DNA of 64,000 bases from Papilionanthe hookeriana x Papilionanthe teres. Taxonomy: Eukaryota; Streptophyta; Magnoliopsida; Asparagales; Orchidaceae. The translations under genes and the position numbers were made by a program. The stretch is taken from assembly GCA_022702705.1 (NCBI GenBank), contig CM040426.1, positions 76,965,877-77,029,876 on the forward strand, given 5' to 3'. Below the pieces are notes generated by a model, which was not told the origin of the DNA, did not search any database, and worked only from the letters and a program-made list of their open reading frames with translations. Of the stretch, positions 1 through 11,742 are shown piece after piece; position 1 is the stretch's first letter, and each line of letters starts with the position of its first letter.

Positions 1-92
1 ATCTGTGTTTATGTACATTTGTGGAAAAGGAAAGAGAAACATCTCATGGGAGAAGGCACAGTTCCCGAGTTCACTCATCTTAACTATCGTTT

Positions 93-560
93 ATGGAAGA
101 TCCAATATCATATAGTTTATGGTTTATGGAAGTGTGGATTCACCTAGCACTGAAATCTCTGCCTTGTACACACAATTCCCTTCATGAGTCAAAGACAGAA
201 GAATCATCTTTTGTTGAACATTGCAAGAAACTTGGTCACACAAATGATAAGCATTGGAAACTACATAGAGAACTGCAAATTGGAAACCGTGGCAAGGGAG
301 TAAAGACCAATACCGCAATATCCATGCTACTACCCCATTTGAAGAGTCGGTCGACCCTAATCCCTTCACTATGGAATAACTGGAGGAGTTAAATAAACTT
401 CTTTCGAGCACAACTGAGCGGCCTATCGGTTTGACTATACACCAAGATATCATGTCCTTATCTTATCTCGCTAACAATGAAAGGTTTCGATCTTAGATAA
501 TAGATTTGGGTGCTTATGATCACATGATTAGGAAATTTATGCTCTCGCCAACTACTAAGG
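93..560 (+). pseudogene. copia gag end and protease relic
   Basis: Around 215-270 the translation reads EHCKKLGHTNDKHWKLH, a degenerate CCHC zinc knuckle of copia gag in which the first and last cysteines are lost. At about 495-545 a shifted frame reads IIDLGAYDHMIRKF, which matches the protease active-site region (usually D-S/T-G-A) with the serine or threonine changed to leucine. Stops lie between the two parts. It is a dead remnant of the element that continues to 3.9 kb. Confidence 0.75.
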
Positions 561-619
561 GTTCACCAATTTCAAATTTGTTAGACTTTCGATAATTCTC
601 TCTCCAGGATTGTTGAGAA

Positions 620-1770
620 AGGAGAATTGAAAATCTCTAAAGATATTCAGCTATCTTCTGTATTTTATTTTCTCCAATTAGATTGCAACTTACTTTCAAT
701 TACCAAGTTTACTCATGACTTGAATTGTGTTACTAAATTTTATTCTAACTCTTGTGAATTTCAATTAGTAGATTTGGGAAAGTTGATTGATAGGTTGAAT
801 TGCATAAAAGTCTATACTTGCTCAAAGAAAACTATTTTCTTATCGCACAATTGCCTTCTTCATTATTTTCTTCCTATATTCCCGAGTTTGTTGTGTCTGA
901 GTCTATTGAAAATCAAGTTTTGTTATGACATTGTCACATGGGCATCTCATTTTTTATTATGGTGTAAAGTTGTATTCTCATATTCTTTTTTAATAAAAAG
1001 TCGGATTTTTATAAGCGTGAAATTTGCTAATTGGCTAAACATACTTGTCATGTTTACCCTTTATCTCAGTACAAATCTTCATAATCTTTATCGTCATCCA
1101 TAGTGTTATTCGGGTTATTAAAATTGAAAATTATCAATGTAGCCAACTGTTTTTTTTTTTATTGATGACCATACTAAAACTAGTTGAATATTTCTTATGA
1201 AGGAAAAATCTATAACTGTACAAATTTTTTCAGTTTTTTCATAATATGATTTCCACTCAATTCCAATGTAAAATTCAAATTCTTAAAATTAATAAGGAAT
1301 ACTTCAACTAAATTCTTGGACCCTACCTTGGAAAGAACAATATCATCCATGTGAATTCTTGCATTGAAATTTTTCAATAAAAATAGAGGATGAATAGACA
1401 CTTCTTCGAGGTATCTGGGTCTATAATGTTTTCTGATAATATCTCAAAAATTTTCTGTGGAGATGTCGTACACATAGTGGCATACCTCATTATCAGAATG
1501 TCAAGCAGAATCCTTGGATTCAAAGCCCCTCTCGATATTGTGATGGAAAAATACCCTCATAGCAGAGTCTTCTCATTCAATCTTTACCTAAAAATATTTA
1601 GATGTTTCTTTTGTTCACATTCACCTATCAAATCACACAAAATTTGGCTCAAAATCCATTGAATGTATCTTGGGTTTGCTTCTAACAAAAAGGGGTACAA
1701 TGTTATTTTCTCATTACAAGAAAATCATATAACTCCATGGATCATGGATGTTACCTCCTTTGAAAAGCAG
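620..1770 (+). pseudogene. copia integrase region relic
   Basis: The frame from 627 carries the NLLSI-T-FTHDLNC block of the GAG-pre-integrase domain. At about 1018-1070 another frame reads CEIC then LAKHTCHVYPLSQYKSS, the zinc-binding end of that domain. FIDDHTKTS appears near 1155, part of the catalytic core, with the rest of the core scrambled. From 1390 the integrase C-terminal part is clear (NRHFFEV, AYLIIRMSSRILGFKAPLD, then GFASNKKGYN at about 1670). Several frameshifts and stops separate the blocks. Confidence 0.8.
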
Positions 1771-2230
1771 ACTTGGGACACTACTCTAGATACAAACACT
1801 AACCAGACTTTGGTCACTACTCTAATCACAACTTACTCCAGTTCCCTACACTACTCTAGATACGAACACAGATCTAGAGTTATCACAATCTATTCTACTT
1901 CCCTTTAACCACCTTATCTCCCAAGTTCTATCAGTTGAGAACTTCCAACTTAAGATGACACAAGGAACTTCATGTGTATATTAGGAGAAAAAGATCCATT
2001 TAGCAATATAAAGACAAAACGCAATCACAGGACTGTTCACAATCAAAATTCGCACATTTCTGAAGTTCCAAGTGAGTTGGCATCCAGTGGAGAAGATAGA
2101 GAATGTTGTAAATTATCTTATCTAGGATTATATTATATATGGAAGTTATCATCAACTTATAAAACTTTTGTATCTATTCTTCATGTGTGCAAGTACCCAA
2201 GTCCATTCATGAAGCATTTCAAAATCCAAA

Positions 2231-2965
2231 ATGGAAAAAAACGTTGAAGAGGAGATCAAAGGTCTTCACCTAAATGTCACATGGATTTTGACAAAACTTC
2301 CTCCAAATAAAAGACTCGTTGGGTGCAAATGAGTGTTCAATGTCAAGTACAAAGCAAATGGGAGCATTGAAAGGTTCAAGGCTATGTTGGTGGTCAAAGG
2401 GTTCACTCGATTTTATGGGATAAATTATCAAGAGACCTTTGCTACATTGGCCAAGTTAAACATTGTAAGAGTTCTTTTTTCCTTGGCATTGAACAACGAG
2501 TGGGAACTAAATCAACTTGATATCAAGAATGTGTTTTTGAATGGAAACTTTGAGAAAGAAGTGTATATGAAAATCCCACCAAATTGGAAAATAACACAAA
2601 TAAACATTTGGTTCGTAAACTAAGAAATTCCCTTTATTACCTCAAATAATTTTCAAGGACTTGGTTTGACAAGTTTGTTAAGACGATGAAGTATAATGGG
2701 TATGTTCAATGTCAAGCGGATCTTACACTGTGCATATAGCATTTTAAGACAGTAAGAAGGTTATACTTATTTTTTGTATAGATGATATGATCTTCATAGG
2801 TGATGATAAAAATGAGATTGGGAAGATTAAGAAGGTTTTTGCCACTGAGTTTGAAATTAAGGATCAAGGAGCGACGAGATACTTTCTAGCATGGAAGTAT
2901 CCAGGTCCAAGATGGGTATTTTGATGTCCCAAAAAAGTACGTCATAAACCTACTAAATGAGACAA
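2231..2965 (+). pseudogene. copia reverse transcriptase relic
   Basis: The frame at 2333-2623 is plainly copia RT: VFNVKYKANGSIERFKA, then GINYQETFATLAKLN and the QLDIKNVFLNG block. A frameshift near 2620 leads to the LRNSLY-LK and WFDKFVKT region. The catalytic box near 2775-2800 reads CIDDMIFIGDD, where an active enzyme has YVDD. Multiple stops follow. It is non-functional. Confidence 0.88.
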
Positions 2966-2967
2966 GA

Positions 2968-3545
2968 ATGTTGGGGTGCAAACCTACTGAGGTTTTTATG
3001 GATTTCAATAAAAAGTTACATTCTGATGGAGAAAAGACATCAGTGGAAATGGGCAGATACCAAAAACTGGTGATGAGCTCATCTATTTATCACACACTAG
3101 GCTTAGTATATACTTACTCTGATAACATTATTGATCAACATATGAATAGCCCGAATGAAAAACATTTGGTTTTTGTTTGCAAAATATTAAGGTTTCTTAA
3201 GAAGTCCCCTAATAGAGAGTTATTATTTAAGAAATCAGACAACAGGGAGTAAGAGGTTTACACTGATGTTAGTTGGGTGGGAGAACTCACAGACAGAAGG
3301 ACCTTTTCCGTTATTTTTCCTATATATGGGGAAATCTTGTCACCAAGAAGCAAACAGTGGTTTCCAGAAGTTGTGCAGAATATGAGTATCAGAGATTTGC
3401 TTTGAGAATTTGTCAAGGAATGTGGATCCAAAGGTTACTAAATGAGTTGGGATACTCTAATGCCAATCCCATAAAGATGTTTTGTGACAGTCAAGCTGCA
3501 ATTAGTGTTGCAAAGAATCCTATGCATCATAACGGGACTTAGCAC
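2968..3545 (+). pseudogene. copia RT end and RNase H relic
   Basis: The frame 2968-3252 matches the RT-RNase H connection (MGRYQKLV, HMNSPNEKH). The frame 3273-3542 carries RNase H blocks: VTKKQTVVSRSCAEYEY, followed by MFCDSQAAISVAKNPMHH, which includes the conserved aspartate and the usual NP-H-H end. A frameshift near 3240-3290 separates the two. It belongs to the same element as the upstream domains. Confidence 0.85.
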
Positions 3546-3702
3546 ATTGAGATTGATGAATGGGAGGTATTATTCACTTAATCTACATTCCAACCCACCT
3601 TTAAGCCGCGGATGTCTTCACTAAATCTCTACCTTTAGGTAGCTTCAGTGATCTAAATGCCAAGTTAGGTCTTTACAACATCTGATCCAGTTTGAGCGAG
3701 AG

Positions 3703-3903
3703 TGTTGACTTTTAAGTTTCCTATTTTATTTTTTTTCCCTTTTTATTATGTCATATTTCTTTCCTTCTTGCATTATATTTTCTTTAGTGAGTTGTAATGT
3801 TTGTAATTAATATTTTCCTAGCCATTCATTATTATATAAGGAGAAGAGTCTTAATTTGATTATTAAGAAATAAGAAAAATATGATTTTCCCCATATTTCT
3901 TCA
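3703..3903 (+). repeat. Probable 3' LTR of the copia element
   Basis: After the RNase H relic comes a degenerate polypurine tract (TTTGAGCGAGAG) followed at 3703 by TGTTGACTTTT, the usual start of a copia 3' LTR. The stretch is T-rich and ends near TTTCTTCA at 3903. The 5' LTR is not available for comparison, so the right boundary is inferred. Confidence 0.5.
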
Positions 3904-5575
3904 ATGACAATACCAAATAAAAAGAGAAACCATTTAAAGCCTTTTTTTTCTGGAGGGATTAAAAATAAAAAAAACAAAACTAGAGGCATAAACTAGTATT
4001 GAGTGAAATATGGCTTTAAATAAGTTCTACTAGAAGAAATAGTGTAAGGAAGAAGCACAGAAGAACGTGTTCCTCCCTATAAAGGTGTGATGTGGAAGAT
4101 TAAATAAGGAAATTTCTATCAGGTAGCTCACCTGAAATGTATTGAGAAAAGCTAATGGACCAAATACAATTTTTGCAAAAAGGACCCATTTTGTGAAAAA
4201 ATTCAATTGCTTTTTAAATTTATTCAACCATGTTTTCCACAAATAATTTTGCTCTAGAGTTCATTTCATTTTAGTCTTTTTATTATCTATTACTTTAATT
4301 TTATGCGTTCCAGGACAAAAAATCTTGGACTACAAGAAGAGCTAATCACATGGTAGGTAGTTGGATTGATGTTTCATAGTTGGCAGAAAAATTTAAGATT
4401 ATTCTTCCACTCAACCCAACCTCAGAGGGCATAAAATATCCTCAAATAGTTTCTCTTAATTTGCATCTTATGGAAAATGATCTTGAACAATCTAGAGAAC
4501 ATAAGAATGGCAGAAAATATGTAAGAAGAGTAATAAAATTAACTAGATAACAATGAAATTTCTAGAAACATTTTAGATCTCACATTAGATGAGGAAGAGC
4601 TCCACATGCACGATAAATACTTATTCATACCATCAAATTCTTTACATGACATAGCATTCTCTTATTTATAGATGAAAAAAATAACAAATTACTAATACAT
4701 TATAATAAAGCAGATAAAATTATTAAATCTTGAAAATATAAAATAAAATTGATCCCTTTAACTATGAACCCGTGTGAGATACAAAAGAATTGACAACATG
4801 CAGTTTAAAATTAGATGCTAGAGAGGTCGTTGCTGTATGGATAATTTATATTATTCCTATTGTCACCAAAATATTTTAGAATGAGTGTGATGATGTCTAT
4901 ATTAATTCCCCCGACAATCAAAACAATATGGATCATGGCGGGGTGAATATTACTTCAAAAGGACCAGAGGATGAATTGATATTAAAGTAACATCAAAGAA
5001 CTCATTTAAGAATTAATAATTAGGCCACTATTGAGAAATTAGAAGGTATAGTTGTGGGAACATATATATAATTTTGTTTAAGGTTTTAAAATGCCTTGAT
5101 TAGATGACAAATATTTAATATAGAAAATAGAACCAGCAATTATGTTAATGTTTAAAGAAGTACATATACTAAAGACTTTAGTATTGTAATAATATCATAA
5201 GACACCAAGGCTCCTCTTCATATTATCAAGTAGGTGTAATGCAAGTAGCGTGCAAGGATGGACGTGTACATAGATGTAGTATTTCTCATTATAAATGAGC
5301 AATCATGACTGTCCAATCTTTCATTTTTTATGCCAACTCCATTGCTATCGTTGACATATAGTATATATATATGATTAATAAATGTAGTAATATAATTTGA
5401 TGCATATATATAGTATGATAAGTTCTCTTCTAGTGGACTACGAATAAATTCAAAATGAGTCCGAGAAGAAGCTTAAGTAATGGAACTACTAAAAAAACTC
5501 ATTTGTTGGAAAATATGAAATATATCTTTCCAAATTATCCTTCTCAAGAGCCATAAATGATTTTTTTTTCTAAAT
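3904..5575. other. AT-rich intergenic DNA, nothing recognised
   Basis: Short ORFs here are broken and show no family motif. No terminal repeats or RNA gene were recognised. Confidence 0.5.
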
Positions 5576-5712
5576 ATGGATTACAACAACGACAACGGGC
5601 CTTTATCTCACTAAGTGGGATCGGCTACATTAATTTTTTTTTTACCATTGTGTCCTGTTGAGTGTCATATTTTCATTTAATTCTAAATATGTATTGATGA
5701 ATTTATCTTCTT
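5576..5712 (-). mobile_element. RTE-type LINE, 3'-end fragment
   Basis: On the minus strand this repeats the last codons and the tail of the RTE copies at 8250-8718 and 40260-40910: the stretch encoding the VADPT C-terminus, the CACTTAGTG motif and a CAA/TTG-repeat tail. Only about 130 bp survive, so it is a strongly 5'-truncated insertion. Confidence 0.75.
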
Positions 5713-6105
5713 AAAGATTAACTATGCCCACTATTCAACTATAGTAGATAACATTACTTGTCACTGTACTTTTAATATTTTTCTTAAAATGAATTCAACA
5801 ATGGAATAAAGGAGGTAAATACAAATCTTGAATTATAACAATGGCTTGTTGAATAAGCAGCGATTTATCAAATTCAATGTCAGCTCATACTCATGTTTGG
5901 GTACAAGTTCAAAATAAGGTGCGATCTTAGGCACGAAGAAAGCTTTGTATAAAGCGCAACTCTTCATTTGATAATCCTTTTCTATGTTTATGTCAATATC
6001 AAAAGGAGGATTGGTGATTTCATTAACTATAATTTCTTTGATAGGATTAGGCTTTACTTTATATGATGCTGTTGTTGGAGCATGTTTCATAAGTAGGGGG
6101 GACAT
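5713..6105. other. Unassigned DNA with one short minus-strand ORF
   Basis: A 90-codon open frame on the minus strand (5833-6105) has ordinary amino-acid composition but no motif I recognise and no supporting context. It may be chance or part of an unknown repeat. Confidence 0.3.
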
Positions 6106-6735
6106 CCTTAAATTTTGTTATTTTTATAAACGTTGAGGAATGTAGCATAAGAAGCAAGAAGATACTCAAGATATAATTTAAACCAAGGCTTATTTACTTT
6201 CTTATGATATAAACATATATTGCTTATAATTTTCCTTAAGTTCATCAATAAATCTAGATGCATAAATTTATGGCAAGCAAATAATATTTATATTCTATGA
6301 TTTTAATTTAGGATATAATTCATCTCGACCCATATAATAACATAATTGCCATAATTTTGAACATTTTGTTAGAGTATTTAAAAAGAATATGTCCATTTAG
6401 AGCAAACAGATCTAATGTATCCTTAAATTTTGTTATTTTTATAAACGTTGAGGAATGTAGCATAAGAAGCAAGAAGATACTCAAGATATAATTTAAACCA
6501 AGGCTTATTTACTTTCTTATGATATAAACATATATTGCTTATAATTTTCCTTAAGTTCATCAATAAATCTAGATGCATAAATTTATGGCAAGCAAATAAT
6601 ATTTATATTCTATGATTTTAATTTAGGGTATAATTCATCTCGGCCCATATAATAACATAATTGCCATAATTTTGAACATTTTGTTAGAGTATTTAAAAAG
6701 AATATGTCCATTTAGAGCAAACAGATCTAATGTAT
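6106..6735. repeat. 315-bp direct tandem duplication
   Basis: The unit 6106-6420 is followed at once by a near-identical unit 6421-6735. Both begin CCTTAAATTTTG and end AGATCTAATGTAT. I see only a few differences, for example GACC versus GGCC in the TCATCTCG context. No gene is affected. Confidence 0.95.
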
Positions 6736-8249
6736 CTTTCATCAATTATGGGCAGCAAAATTATTATTTAAATCATTCTTCTAATCTAATAAAGCCTCGA
6801 ATTCTTTCAAATATTAAAAGTGGACACATACTTAATATTAAGATTGTTATTATCCTAGTTTTATAAATTTTATATTTCTTACTTCCAAAGGGATTGACCA
6901 TGCCATTGACATCTTTTAGCATGTATAGCAAAATCATAATTAAGTGTGACCTTTTATTATATGTATTCTTAGTCATGTTAATATTACGGTTGTAGATATA
7001 TACAATGAAAATAATATATGGATAGGCTATAAATTATTCAAATCTAATTGAGCCAAGCGTTGACATGTTCAAACTCATTCATTTATTTTCTTATCGAGCT
7101 CGAGTTAAATAAACATGGCCCAGCTGCCCAGGTTTTTAAATCTTATTCAATCTTGTTTGTTAATGTTTTTATTGAGTTCAAGCTTTCATAAAGCCTAACA
7201 AATTATCTGTTTGAAGCTAATGATTTAAACATATAACCTAGTTACTAAAGATAATCACATTTAAAACATTTAATCAAACCTGTCGTAATCGATTATGTTA
7301 ATTTAAGTTGTTTGGCTAAGTTTAATTATGAATAAATTTAAATCTACATATCTAACTATTTATTTGATATTTATCAAACCTATTCCTCTAATAATGTTCA
7401 TAATTTTTCAAATGTTTAATGTCATGAAAATTGATACAATAATATAAACAACTCATCAAATAAGCTTCCAAGTTTCATTAATTGAGCATTTATCCATTTC
7501 TTATCAAGCTACTTATTAAATAATAAACGAGCATGTTTTGTGTACATAAATGAACAAATGCGTCAATCTTCAAATTTGTTCATTAATATAAAAAGCTTTT
7601 AAAATTTCATTCATAGTTGTAAGACTATGTAAACAAATGAATATAAGCGAGCCTTTTACAAATGAGTATCAAGTATATTGTTTGCTCAACAGCCTTACAT
7701 ATGGATATCTTAGATAATATGGCTATCAGGATCTACAACCTATTGCCAAGCAATTTTGTTCTCAGTAAAATGTGCTTGCATACGCATAATATTTTATCAA
7801 TTATCAATTAAGTCCATATGAGAGTCTAGATTATGTTAACGTCTATTAGATCCTAGTTATATCAAATGGTTGAAAACATATCTAACTGTCAAGAAATATT
7901 CTTATTAATGGGGAAATAAACACAATAAAACATATAATAATATTCAAATTGTTTCAATGAAGATTTCTAAAGCTTAGACATGTGATGACACAAATTTTTT
8001 GTGAGTAACTTTGAATTAAGATCTTATATTTGAATTATAATACACAATTAAACCTTGATTTTTGTAATACCTTTGAAGAAGATGATTTAAAACCCTCAAT
8101 CAGAAAATGTAATATAAAAAATTAAAGATAGTAATGAAAGAATCAATGCCTTGATTGAAATTGCTTTAAGATTAGCAATCTTGCATATATAATTTATCAA
8201 TTTATTTTGACCATCAAATTTGATGTAGGACCTTGAAAATCTAGAAACA
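6736..8249. other. AT-rich intergenic DNA
   Basis: No coding signal was found. GAGCTCGAG-type words near 7090 and similar sequence to about 7700 recall the MITE family at 23780-24228, but no paired ends could be fixed. Confidence 0.4.
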
Positions 8250-8718
8250 ATACAACAACAACAACAAAGCCTTAATCCCACTAAGTGGGGTCGGCTACAT
8301 GAATCCTTTTTCTCCATTGCGTCCTATTTAGTGTCAAATTTTCGTTTAATTCTAATAAATTAAGATCATTTTTTATGCAATAAGCCCAAGTTTTCCTAGG
8401 TCTGCCTCTGCCTTTCTTAACATAAGTTGTATTTAAAACATCTACTCTCCTAATCGGATCATCAGGTGGTCGACGTTTAATGTGACCAAACCATCTAAGG
8501 CGACTCTCTCTAATTTTATCCGTCACTGGTGCAACTCCAACCCTATTACGGATATATTCATTTCGCATTTTGTCTCTAAGTGTAAAGTCACTCATCCACC
8601 TAATCATTCTCATCTCGGCAACACTTAACTTAACATTATGCTTTTCTTTTAAAGGCCAACATTCAGCACCATAGAGCATTGAAGGTCTTACCACCATCTT
8701 ATAAAATTTTCCTTTCAT
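8250..8718 (-). mobile_element. RTE-clade LINE, 5'-truncated 3' end of reverse transcriptase ORF
   Basis: The minus-strand frame encodes the C-terminal part of a plant RTE (BovB-like) LINE protein: VVRPSMLYGAECWPLK, then EMRMIRWMSDFT, RLRWFGHIKRRP and the end RIHVADPT. The + strand begins with a CAA repeat (8250-8262), which is the TTG-repeat tail typical of RTE elements. Compared with the copy at 40260-40910, similarity ends at about 8718, so the 5' part was never copied or is lost. It lacks the endonuclease and the RT catalytic box. Confidence 0.88.
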
Positions 8719-8754
8719 AAGAAGAAAAAAAAGAACATAAAAAGATCTAGGCAT

Positions 8755-9427
8755 GATGATGGAGTTTACTGCTCTTCAAATCTCGCACCTAATGAAGAAT
8801 CAAAACCCTAGAATATATTAAAAATAAGGCGTGCGCGCGTGCACACACACACCAAAAAAAGAAAAAAAAAACATCTGTCACAAACAGTTCTAGTTGTCTA
8901 AGAAATCCCTAGTTTTTAAATGAATGAAAATGTAGTTGAGAAAATATTATACTAACAAGTTGGCAACAAACTGCAAACAATTTGCTAACAAGTTGTTAAC
9001 TACCAGCAAAAAGCCAACAAATTGCTGAAAAATTGCTAGTAAAGTTAATGATAATGACTAAAATAATCTTAAAGTAAATAAAAAAAAGTCTGACAAATTA
9101 GAAATTTTTGCACATCAGCGTCAATTGTTAGAAAGCTAGATTAATGGTACGTTGTTGTTTATAACTTGGACTGCATTGAATTTTTTGGCTAAGTCCATCA
9201 GGACTGTCCATCCCTCGAGCAAGTATTACTACAAAAAAACCTAATAATCACCCAACTGAAATTATATTCACTACAGGAATAAATTGTTAATATTCTTCTC
9301 ATCATTTCTTATTTATAAATCTCCTCAAGAAATTAATGACTAAAAATCTATGTAGATAAACTATTAAAATTTTATATGCATTAAATTTTTCACATACATT
9401 TGCCGAAAGCACCATTGCACAGGGTGA
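8755..9427. other. Intergenic DNA with simple repeats
   Basis: Contains a GC/CA microsatellite followed by an A-rich run at 8826-8872 and a patch of short imperfect repeats (variants of CAACAAATTGCTAA) at 8950-9050. No gene seen. Confidence 0.5.
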
Positions 9428-9724
9428 TACCTAGGGCTATCAGAAAATTTCATTGTTCATAAACAACTGATGGTCTGCTCGGTAAATAGCTCATGTGCAA
9501 TTTGTTAGCAAGCGAGCCAAACACATTTTTTTTTGAGCTTGATTTAAAAACGAGTCAAACACAAAAAAAAGGGTTTATTTATTCTTCTCGTTTTAGCTCG
9601 AAATAATTAAATGAGAATATTTATTTATATCTTTCTTATATTAATTTTTATGTGTTCAAAAATATAACATTTTATTTTATTGTTTAAATTATTTGGATAG
9701 TACAATTATAAAAATTATAAGTAG

Positions 9725-9945
9725 ATGATAGATATATAAATACGTAGGATTTGGTGATATGTATGTAAATATCCCTAAAATATAGTTGATGTCTGCTGTA
9801 CTGCATTCTTTGATGGGTGTTAAATATGTAAATACATAGGATTTGACTGGTTTTTATGTAAATGCTCCTAAAAAAGTAAAAAATCCTCCCCACTGTAATG
9901 TAAATACGTAGGATTGGACAAGCATGCATGTAAATTCTCCAGAAA
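9725..9945. repeat. Three copies of a dispersed TGTAAATAC motif
   Basis: Units near 9733, 9818 and 9897 share the pattern TAAATACGTAGGATTTG then ATGTATGTAAAT-CC, about 80 bp apart. The same motif, in either orientation, recurs near 10420, 11340, 13490, 13660, 16250, 16800 and 49210. Confidence 0.7.
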
Positions 9946-9947
9946 AC

Positions 9948-10114
9948 TTGAGTTGGTCCAGTGGCTGCTATGCACTGGATTGGGGATGGTCCATAATCCC
10001 AGTATCTTGTGTCTCACGTCGGGAAGGAGGGGATCTTGTTGTGAGAAACGCCTTATAGAAGTAAAAAATAAGCTCTTCAATTCACAAGCGCACGCGCACA
10101 AAAAAAAAAAAAAA
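9948..10114 (+). mobile_element. tRNA-derived SINE candidate
   Basis: TTGGTCCAGTGGCTG at about 9953 resembles a pol III A box, and GGTCCATAATCCC about 35 bp downstream resembles a B box (GGTTCGANNCC). The body runs about 165 bp to an A14 tract at 10100-10113. This size and structure suit a tRNA-derived SINE. No target duplication is clear. Confidence 0.5.
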
Positions 10115-10672
10115 CTTTGTTTGAATTTCAGATTAGGTTTAGTTAAAATAATTATTTTTAAAATTTCATAATAAAATACCTAATCACATTTTTTAGTATC
10201 ATGAAATGAGCAAATTAAATTCGAGTCGAGCTCGAATAAGAGCTTAATTTAAACAAACTCATTTGAATCTAGCCGAACATGAAGAAGCTCTTTGAGAGCC
10301 ATTTCAAACACGACCCGAATATGAATGGGACTTGCTCTTGCTCAAGCTCGGCTCGTTTACACCTATAGTGATATCCCCAGTTCTAGCCTTTTCATAAAAT
10401 CTTGGAAGATTTACACATATACCACTTAATTCTTATTTATTTACATATCTAACACCTTAACTTCTATTTTCACATCTGCCCGGCCTTACCTATGCATAAA
10501 AAGCTGTATTTTAATTTTTAAATGCTAAAATTGCGATATTCCTTTTTTTCCTAGAATCTTTCATTCATACAATGTAAACCTTAAAATTACATGTTTTGCA
10601 TGACAAACTGACTTTTAAGTCCTGCCATGAAGTCTCCAAGTTCTTATCAGTGATTTTCTTTTGTTCTTCCAG

Positions 10673-10930
10673 GTAGCTGTTGATGGAAATTCATATCACA
10701 GACCATGCTTCAAATGCTCGCATGGAGGATGCACTATCAGTCCTTCCAATTACATGTCACACGATGGCAAGCTCTACTGCAAGCATCATCACAATCAACT
10801 CTTCAAGTCCAAGGGAAATTTCAGCCAGTTTGGAGAGAAGAACGAAGAAATAAGAGCCCGCGTGAAGATGCCAAATCCTGTTGAGAACAGTGAGAACCAC
10901 ACAGCTGAAAATAGTATTGCAAGCACTTGA
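10673..10930 (+). CDS. LIM-domain protein (WLIM type), last coding exon
   Basis: Plant WLIM proteins are small two-LIM-domain proteins that bind and bundle actin filaments, with some nuclear roles. After a polypyrimidine tract and AG at 10671-10672, an 85-codon open exon encodes the second half of the second LIM domain: VDGNSYHRPCFKCSHGGC, ISPSNY, LYCKHHHNQLFKSKGNFSQF, then a short polar tail and TGA at 10928-10930. Zinc-ligand positions (HRPC, C-GGC, CKHH) are kept. From memory, the exon start matches the last-exon boundary of Arabidopsis WLIM genes. AATAAA signals follow at 11016 and 11108. The first LIM domain and start codon are not seen in the 10.6 kb upstream, so either the preceding intron is very long or this is an isolated fragment. 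The exon itself shows no damage. Confidence 0.85.
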   Translation, partial: VAVDGNSYHRPCFKCSHGGCTISPSNYMSHDGKLYCKHHHNQLFKSKGNFSQFGEKNEEIRARVKMPNPVENSENHTAENSIAST

Positions 10931-11742
10931 ATTTTCTCTGTTTAGAGCTCAATTTTCGCTTTACCGAGGTACGACAGTGAGTCTGTCTATTGAGTATGAG
11001 ATGTGTTTACCGGATAATAAAACAAGAAGCCTGAGTGTATTATGTAATTTTATATTTCTACTATGATGAAGAACTGCCTTAAAATATTGGTTGTAAGAGG
11101 TTTTATGAATAAATACATGTCTAATAAATGAGTTAATTTTGTAAATACTGCTTATGGTGCTTTTATTTTCATTTGCATTTAGCTGTTATCATTTATTTCC
11201 TGGAATCCTATCCAGTACTTTTTTATTGATTTATTGCTTTTTACAGATGTATTGATACATGAAATTACTGTTTAAGATCAATTCTAATTCAATGCATTAA
11301 CAATTTGTCAATAACACAATTCTTATGAATTTACATACCTAGCACTTAAATTTTAGTATTTCCATTCATAACACTCAAATCTTTAACATTAAATAAAAAA
11401 TACTATTTTTACCAACTTTTTGGAAGTCAAATGCAATTTCTTATGCATAGGCTTATACACCAATGTGTTAGATTTACATCCACAAAAACTGTGTGGTATG
11501 TATAGTTCGGTTCGATTTTACGGATTTTGGATTTCAGTTGTGATTGGTTTAACCAAATTTGCAAACCAGACTTTAAATGAATTGGATGGCTAGGCTGCTG
11601 TAATGAGTCTTACCATGGAATCGAGGGCTTCAATTGGACCATTTTTGGTAAGCAGAACTGGCGATGCGAGATGAACCGGAAGCCGGAAGCCGGGTTACGG
11701 TGCCAAACTGCGGGCTAATCCAGAATCCACAAAGGGTGTTGG
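10931..11742. other. LIM 3' UTR and intergenic DNA
   Basis: Two AATAAA motifs (11016, 11108) may end the LIM transcript. One more copy of the dispersed TTTACATA motif lies near 11332. Nothing else recognised. Confidence 0.5.

Larger units (their letters stand above)
1..3903 (+). mobile_element. Ty1/copia LTR retrotransposon, decayed, 5' part outside window
   Basis: The pieces of a copia polyprotein follow in the correct order on the plus strand: gag zinc knuckle, protease, GAG-pre-integrase, integrase, reverse transcriptase and RNase H, then a probable 3' LTR. Every domain is broken by stops and frameshifts, and the integrase catalytic core is largely unrecognisable. The 5' LTR and most of gag are not seen and probably lie left of the window. 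Order and motifs are seen directly; assignment to copia rests on the IN-before-RT order and on copia-type motifs. The element cannot be autonomous. Confidence 0.9.
9428..10370. mobile_element. Candidate composite MITE with nested repeats
   Basis: The right end (10200-10370) is rich in GAGCTCG/GGCTCG words and finishes GGCTCGTTTACACC, like the ends of the MITE at 23780-24228. The left end near 9430-9610 has related words (CTGCTCGG, AGCGAGCC, TTTAGCTCG). The inside carries three copies of a dispersed motif and a SINE. No target duplication could be identified, so the boundaries are tentative. Confidence 0.35.

Noticed and set aside
5833..6105. 90-codon minus-strand ORF with normal composition
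   Set aside because: No motif, no splice or promoter context and no repeat partner; left as unassigned.
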